From UBA9214 sp964443845 (GTDB lineage: Bacteria > Pseudomonadota > Gammaproteobacteria > UBA9214): a stretch of DNA of 64,000 bases. Position numbers and translations under genes: made by a program. Within the stretch, counting starts at the first letter, position 1; each line of letters opens with the position of its first letter. Under the pieces are notes generated by a model. That model had not been told where the DNA came from, ran no database searches, and was given only the letters and a program-made list of their open reading frames with translations. Location of the stretch: assembly GCA_964443845.1 (NCBI GenBank), contig CAYUFA010000001.1, positions 81,248 through 145,247 on the forward strand. Direction: 5' to 3'. This document shows positions 60,212 through 64,000 of this stretch, one piece after another.

Positions 60212-61162
60212 TTACAGAAAGATTCCGTCCGGCAGCTGTGTGCCGAAACTTTCCTCGTAGCGCACCCGGAATTCCCCGCGGGTGAAGCGGTGGTTCTGGG
60301 TGCCATGGTGCTCGATCTTGATGGCGCCCATGAGTGCGGCGATCCGTCCCGTGATCTCCCAGTCGAGACCCTGCAACAGGCCGTACAGCAAGCCGCCACG
60401 GTAGGCATCCCCGCAACCGGTCGGATCGTTCAGCTCGCGTACCTGCGCGGCCGGAATGTCGATACGATGCCCGCCGGTATAGATATGCGACCCCTCGCCG
60501 CCGCGGGTGACGATGAGCGCCCGCACCCGGTCGGCGATATCGTGCGGTGACAGGCCGGTGCGTTCCTGCAACAGTTGCAGCTCGTAATCGTTGACACTCA
60601 CCCAGTCCGCCAGGGCGATGAATTGTTCCAGTTCCTCCCCGCCGAACATGGGCAGTCCCTGGCCCGGATCGAAGACGAACGGAATGTCCTGTGCGGCAAA
60701 CTGCGCGGCGTGCTCGAGCATGCCCTGGCGGCCGTCCGGCGACACGATACCGAGGGAAATCCCGCGCGCTTCCTCGACCCGGTTCACGTGCGCGGAGTTC
60801 ATCGCGCCGGGGTGGAAGGCCGTGATCTGGTTGTCATCCATGTCGGTCGTGATGAAGGCCTGCGCGGTGTAGATATCGTCCAGCACGGTGACGTGCTGAC
60901 GCCGGATGCCGTGACGGTCCAGCCACGACGCGTAGGACGCAAAGTCGTTGCCGACCGTGCCCATCGGCACCGGGTCCCCACCCAGCAGTTTCAGGCTATA
61001 GGCGATGTTGCCGGCACAGCCGCCGAACTCGCGGCGCATGTCCGGAACCAGGAACGACACGTTCAGCATGTGTACCTTGTCCGGCAGGATGTGATTGCGG
61101 AACCGGTCATGGAACACCATGATGGTGTCGAAGGCGAATGATCCACAAATCAATGCTGTCAT
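60212..61162 (-). CDS. PfkB-family carbohydrate/adenosine kinase
   Basis: A 316-residue ribokinase-fold enzyme. MTALICGSFAFDTIMVF and the GG motif in EFGGCAGNIAYSLKLLGGD (about 45) are at the N-terminus; the catalytic anion hole and base are in LNDPTGCGDAYRGGLLYG (about 248-265, Asp in GCGD). The overall style is that of bacterial adenosine-kinase-like PfkB proteins. AGGAA lies 8 bases before ATG. It is 131 bases downstream of gcvPB on the same strand. The substrate is not certain. Confidence 0.85.
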   Translation of the reverse strand: MTALICGSFAFDTIMVFHDRFRNHILPDKVHMLNVSFLVPDMRREFGGCAGNIAYSLKLLGGDPVPMGTVGNDFASYASWLDRHGIRRQHVTVLDDIYTAQAFITTDMDDNQITAFHPGAMNSAHVNRVEEARGISLGIVSPDGRQGMLEHAAQFAAQDIPFVFDPGQGLPMFGGEELEQFIALADWVSVNDYELQLLQERTGLSPHDIADRVRALIVTRGGEGSHIYTGGHRIDIPAAQVRELNDPTGCGDAYRGGLLYGLLQGLDWEITGRIAALMGAIKIEHHGTQNHRFTRGEFRVRYEESFGTQLPDGIFL

Positions 61163-61293
61163 GAAGGTATTCCTGTCGTGATTGTGTCGGGACCGGGCCG
61201 TACCGTCGTGGTCTGCCCGGGAGCCCCGCCGGGCCGGGGACCGGGGGGGTCAGCACCCGCTACAGGGCCGCACCGGACACCGGCGTGCGGCGG

Positions 61294-62751
61294 TTATCCG
61301 CCGCGTGGCGGCTGCCAGGCCAGGTCGAGCTCCCTGGCGGCGCGCACCTCGTCGAGACGGCGCACCGGTTGCGTGTGCGGTGCCTCCTTGAGCAGTTCCG
61401 GAGTCGTCTCGGCCTCTTTCAGGATGCGGGTCATGGCATCGATGAAGCCGTCCAGTTCTTCCTTCGTTTCCGTCTCGGTCGGCTCGATCAGCAGGCATTC
61501 CGGTACCAGCAGCGGGAAGTAGGTCGTGGGCGCATGGAAGTTGTAGTCCAGCAGGCGCTTGGCAAAATCCATGGCCGTGACACCCAGCGTCCTGTCCTGC
61601 CTTTTCAGCGTGACGATGAATTCATGCGTGGCCCGACGTCCCGGAAAGGCCACATCGAAGCCGGCCGCGGACAGGCGCGCCATCAGGTAATTGGCGTTCA
61701 GCGTGGCATAGTCCGCCACCCGGTGCATGCCCTCGCGACCCAGCATGCGCGCGTAGATGTAGGCGCGCATCAGCACGCCGGCGTTGCCCATGAACGCGGA
61801 CAGCCGGCCGATGCTCTGCGGGCGCACCTCATCGGTGATCCAGTAGTACTCGTCGCCGTCGAACCCGACCACCGGTACCGGCAGGAAGGGTTCCAGGCGC
61901 TTGCTGACGCCGACCGGGCCGGCGCCCGGACCACCGCCGCCATGGGGGGTGGAGAAGGTCTTGTGCAGGTTCATGTGGATGACGTCAAAACCCATGTCGC
62001 CGGGGCGGACCTTGCCGAGGATCGCGTTCAGGTTGGCGCCGTCGTAGTACAGCAGCCCGCCGGCCTGGTGGATGACGCCGGCGATCTCCTCGATGCGCCG
62101 CTCGAACACGCCCAGCGTGGAGGGGTTGGTGAGCATGATGCCGGCCGTGTGCGGTCCGACCGCCTTGCGCAGCGCTTCCATGTCGACATCGCCGTTGCGG
62201 TCGGTGGGAATCTCGTGCACCTTGTAGCCGCACATCACGGCGGTCGCCGGGTTGGTACCGTGCGCCGCATCCGGCACCAGGATCTCGGTACGCGCGCTAT
62301 CGCCGCGCGCGTCGTGATAGGCGCGGATCATCGCCACGCCGGCAAATTCGCCCTGTGCGCCGGCCGCCGGTGACAGCGACACGGCGGGCATGCCGGTCAC
62401 TTCCTTGAGCATTTCCTGCAGCTCGTACATGCAGGCCAGGAAACCCTGCCCCATGGACTCCGGCGCCAGCGGATGACGCGCGAGAAATCCCGGCAGCATC
62501 GCCAGGTGGTTGCAGGCGCGCGGGTTGTATTTCATGGTGCAGGAGCCCAGCGGGTAGAACTGGGTGTCGATGGAGAAGTTCTTCTGCGACAGGCGCGTGT
62601 AGTGGCGCACCACCTGCATCTCCGATACCGCCGGCAGCCGTGGCGGCTCCCTGCGCAGCAGGTCGGCGGGAATATCCGGCGTGGTGGTTGCCTGGTGCGG
62701 TGCCTGCGCCAGCGCCCGGCGGCCGGGTCGGGATTGCTCGAATATCAACAT
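61294..62751 (-). CDS. gcvPB: Glycine dehydrogenase (decarboxylating) subunit 2, GcvPB
   Basis: A 485-residue PLP-dependent subunit of the glycine cleavage P-protein. FYPLGSCTMKYNP (about 66), the glycine-rich HGTNPATAVMCGY (about 165) and the PLP-lysine motif NLHKTFSTPHGGGGPG (Lys at about 264) are intact. With GcvPA it decarboxylates glycine and transfers the aminomethyl group to lipoyl-GcvH, which LipB/LipA in this window could lipoylate. tpx lies between it and gcvPA. The ATG at 62751 gives the usual N-terminus (MLIFEQSRPGRR). Confidence 0.95.
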   Translation of the reverse strand: MLIFEQSRPGRRALAQAPHQATTTPDIPADLLRREPPRLPAVSEMQVVRHYTRLSQKNFSIDTQFYPLGSCTMKYNPRACNHLAMLPGFLARHPLAPESMGQGFLACMYELQEMLKEVTGMPAVSLSPAAGAQGEFAGVAMIRAYHDARGDSARTEILVPDAAHGTNPATAVMCGYKVHEIPTDRNGDVDMEALRKAVGPHTAGIMLTNPSTLGVFERRIEEIAGVIHQAGGLLYYDGANLNAILGKVRPGDMGFDVIHMNLHKTFSTPHGGGGPGAGPVGVSKRLEPFLPVPVVGFDGDEYYWITDEVRPQSIGRLSAFMGNAGVLMRAYIYARMLGREGMHRVADYATLNANYLMARLSAAGFDVAFPGRRATHEFIVTLKRQDRTLGVTAMDFAKRLLDYNFHAPTTYFPLLVPECLLIEPTETETKEELDGFIDAMTRILKEAETTPELLKEAPHTQPVRRLDEVRAARELDLAWQPPRGG

Positions 62752-62813
62752 ACGCTGCTCAATTCCTCTCAGTGGAACCCTGGCCGCTTCCGGCATGGCC
62801 CAGACCAGCCTCT

Positions 62814-62871
62814 CGCCCGCTCTGCGGGCGCACCTTCCCCTGCCTCTTGCGGCATTCGTACATCCATGTAC
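62814..62871. repeat. Paired small hairpins between tpx and gcvPB
   Basis: CGCCCGC/GCGGGCG (62814-62820 with 62824-62830) and GTACAT/ATGTAC (62858-62863 with 62866-62871) are perfect short stems in the 144-base spacer. I looked for a glycine riboswitch here and did not find its conserved core. The origin may be an interspersed repeat; only one copy is in the window. Confidence 0.3.
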
Positions 62872-62895
62872 CACGCAGGCACGCAATCATTCTGG

Positions 62896-63405
62896 TCACG
62901 TGGCCTGGTCCAGCGCCGCAAGTGCCGCATCATAGTCCGGTTCATCGGCGATCTCGGGAACCAGCTGGGTGTACTTCACCTTGCCGTCCGTCCCCGCCAC
63001 CACCACGGCGCGCGCGGTGATCCCGGCCAGCGGTCCGTCCGTGATCAGCACGCCGTAGTCCCTGGCGAAACCGCGCGAGCGCATCAGCGACAGCGGTATC
63101 ACGTTGTCGATCCCCTCGGCGCCGCAAAAACGGCCCTGCGCGAACGGCAGATCGGCCGAAATCACCAGCATGACCGTATCCGCATTGGCCTGTGCGTGCT
63201 CGTTGAATTTCTTCGTCGAGGTCGCACAGGTCGGTGTATCCAGGCTCGGTACGATGTTCATCAGGATCTTCTTGCCGGCGTAATCCGCCAGGCGCACTTC
63301 GTTGAGCTTGCCATCGACCAGGTGAAACTCGGGGGCCTGGCTGCCGACGGCCGGCAGCTCCCCGTTGGTGTTACAGGGGTTCCCCTGCAGGGTTATCTTC
63401 GCCAT
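62896..63405 (-). CDS. tpx: Thiol peroxidase Tpx
   Basis: A 169-residue atypical 2-Cys peroxiredoxin. The peroxidatic Cys is in SLDTPTCATSTKKFNE (about residue 60) and the resolving Cys in FAQGRFCGAEG (about 94), the 34-residue spacing of the Tpx family. It reduces lipid and alkyl hydroperoxides with thioredoxin. AGGAGG precedes the ATG. It is inserted between gcvPA and gcvPB, which are normally adjacent. Confidence 0.96.
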   Translation of the reverse strand: MAKITLQGNPCNTNGELPAVGSQAPEFHLVDGKLNEVRLADYAGKKILMNIVPSLDTPTCATSTKKFNEHAQANADTVMLVISADLPFAQGRFCGAEGIDNVIPLSLMRSRGFARDYGVLITDGPLAGITARAVVVAGTDGKVKYTQLVPEIADEPDYDAALAALDQAT

Positions 63406-63422
63406 CTCCCACCTCCTAAAAC

Positions 63423-63501
63423 AAGGGGTCAGATCCCTTTTCTCTGTGAGTCGTTACGGTATGTCTGCCAGCTGTGCTTGCAAAAAGGGATCTGACCCCT
63501 T
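63423..63501. repeat. Perfect 19-bp inverted repeat element
   Basis: AAGGGGTCAGATCCCTTTT (63423-63441) and its exact reverse complement (63483-63501) enclose 41 bases, filling almost the whole gcvPA-tpx spacer. The right arm runs into six T. Such GGGGTCAGATCCC arms are familiar as dispersed intergenic repeats in Proteobacteria; each arm is also internally near-palindromic. It could end transcription or be a small mobile unit. Confidence 0.75.
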
Positions 63502-63506
63502 TTTTA

Positions 63507-64000
63507 TCAAGCCATCTTCGGCTGCACCGGGCACCCCGCCCGGGTCTGTGCCGCGACCACGCGGTTCAGATGGTCGGCGTACAGGGCGATGTCCGCATCG
63601 GTGCGCAACTCGGTGGCGCACACCAGCAACGCATCCCCCAGCTCCGGGTATTCCTTGCCAAGCAGGTACCCCGGCAGGAGATTGTGCGCGTGCAGCGCGC
63701 GCACCACGCCTTCGACCGGTACCTTGAGGCGCAACGGCGTCTCGTGGAAATACGGCCGGTCGAACACCGGCTCCACGCACTCGTTCTCCGTCAGTGCCGC
63801 CACCAGCCTGCGTGTCTGCTCGTGGCAGGCCTGGGCCACGCGCTTCAGGCCCTCGGCACCGAGCAGGGACAGGTAGATGGTGGCAGCCGTGACCAGCAGC
63901 CCCTGGTTGGTGCAGATGTTCGAGGTGGCCTTGGAACGGCGGATGTGCTGCTCGCGCGCCTGCAGGGTCAGCGTAAAACCCGCACGGCCGTCCCGGTCGA
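63507..64000 (-). CDS. gcvPA: Glycine dehydrogenase subunit 1, GcvPA (C-terminal part)
   Basis: The last 164 residues of GcvPA, open to the window edge. AREQHIRRSKATSNICTNQG then LLVTAATIYLSLLGAEGL is the conserved C-terminal region, followed by YFHETPLRLKVPVEGV and a short tail (CPVQPKMA). It is the partner of GcvPB. The rest of the gene is beyond position 64000. Confidence 0.92.
   Translation of the reverse strand, partial: DRDGRAGFTLTLQAREQHIRRSKATSNICTNQGLLVTAATIYLSLLGAEGLKRVAQACHEQTRRLVAALTENECVEPVFDRPYFHETPLRLKVPVEGVVRALHAHNLLPGYLLGKEYPELGDALLVCATELRTDADIALYADHLNRVVAAQTRAGCPVQPKMA

Noticed and set aside
58092..60416. A 774-codon minus-strand frame opposite the hybrid kinase
   Set aside because: Antisense shadow; its sequence is compositionally odd and the plus strand encodes recognisable kinase and receiver motifs.
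62752..62895. Glycine riboswitch upstream of gcvPB
   Set aside because: The spacer has hairpins and a GAGAGG, but not the conserved glycine aptamer core.
1..64000. CRISPR arrays, tRNA or rRNA genes, prophage or complete insertion sequences
   Set aside because: I scanned for regularly spaced repeats, tRNA-like cloverleaf ends, phage structural genes and transposases and saw none.

Overview
The window is a 64 kb piece of a GC-rich gammaproteobacterial chromosome. The evidence is the conserved lptD-surA-pdxA-rsmA-apaG-apaH block, the ybeD-lipB-lipA block, a DUF1820 protein, split glycine decarboxylase genes (gcvPA/gcvPB) and an AmgK/MurU peptidoglycan-recycling pair. A sulfur-oxidiser-like lineage (Chromatiales or a neighbour) would fit, but nothing here fixes the genus. 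Two runs of exactly 100 N (33478-33577 and 44927-45026) show a draft scaffold, and each one truncates a gene.

Layout. 1-2.8 kb: glutaredoxin, DUF1820, an unknown protein, exported MsrA and small proteins. 2.9-7.4 kb: an envelope-lipid cluster (two GT4 glycosyltransferases, a PAP2 phosphatase, DgkA, and a PlcP/LpxH-type phosphoesterase) with phosphate-box-like sites. 7.5-11.4 kb: exported thioredoxin-like protein, SixA, a hydrolase and small conserved proteins. 11.7-14.1 kb: a DUF4124 protein and lipoate synthesis (ybeD-lipB-lipA). 14.2-18.7 kb: a hybrid kinase with a REC-GGDEF-EAL regulator. 18.9-27.1 kb: a minus-strand run with an M14 peptidase, a GCS2 ligase, murU, hemH, membrane proteins, a DMT exporter coupled to a MerB-like organomercurial lyase, and rlmJ.

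27.6-34.7 kb is visibly AT-richer accessory DNA, all on the minus strand: nhaA, a CDF metal exporter, a broken hicB, DUF1772, cupins, a VOC protein and a decayed GcvT-like gene. Attachment-site-like hairpins lie between several of these genes, so a decayed integron cassette array is possible. 35-45 kb: amgK diverges from lptD-surA-pdxA, then rsmA, apaG-apaH and truncated uppP. 45-50 kb: folA, thyA, lgt, rlmI and a GT39 transferase on the minus strand. 50.5-53 kb: a DUF255 thioredoxin-domain protein and an unknown protein. 53.5-60.1 kb: a signalling locus (GacA-like regulator, TonB receptor, periplasmic binding protein, BarA/GacS-like kinase). 60.2-64 kb: a PfkB kinase, gcvPB, tpx and gcvPA (cut by the window edge), with a perfect 19-bp inverted repeat between tpx and gcvPA.

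The most interesting items are the putatively phosphate-regulated lipid-remodelling cluster, the possible integron relic, the MerB homologue with its catalytic residues intact but no mer operon, and the TonB/binding-protein/phosphorelay locus. All functional statements come from recognising motifs and family sequences by eye; no database search was run.
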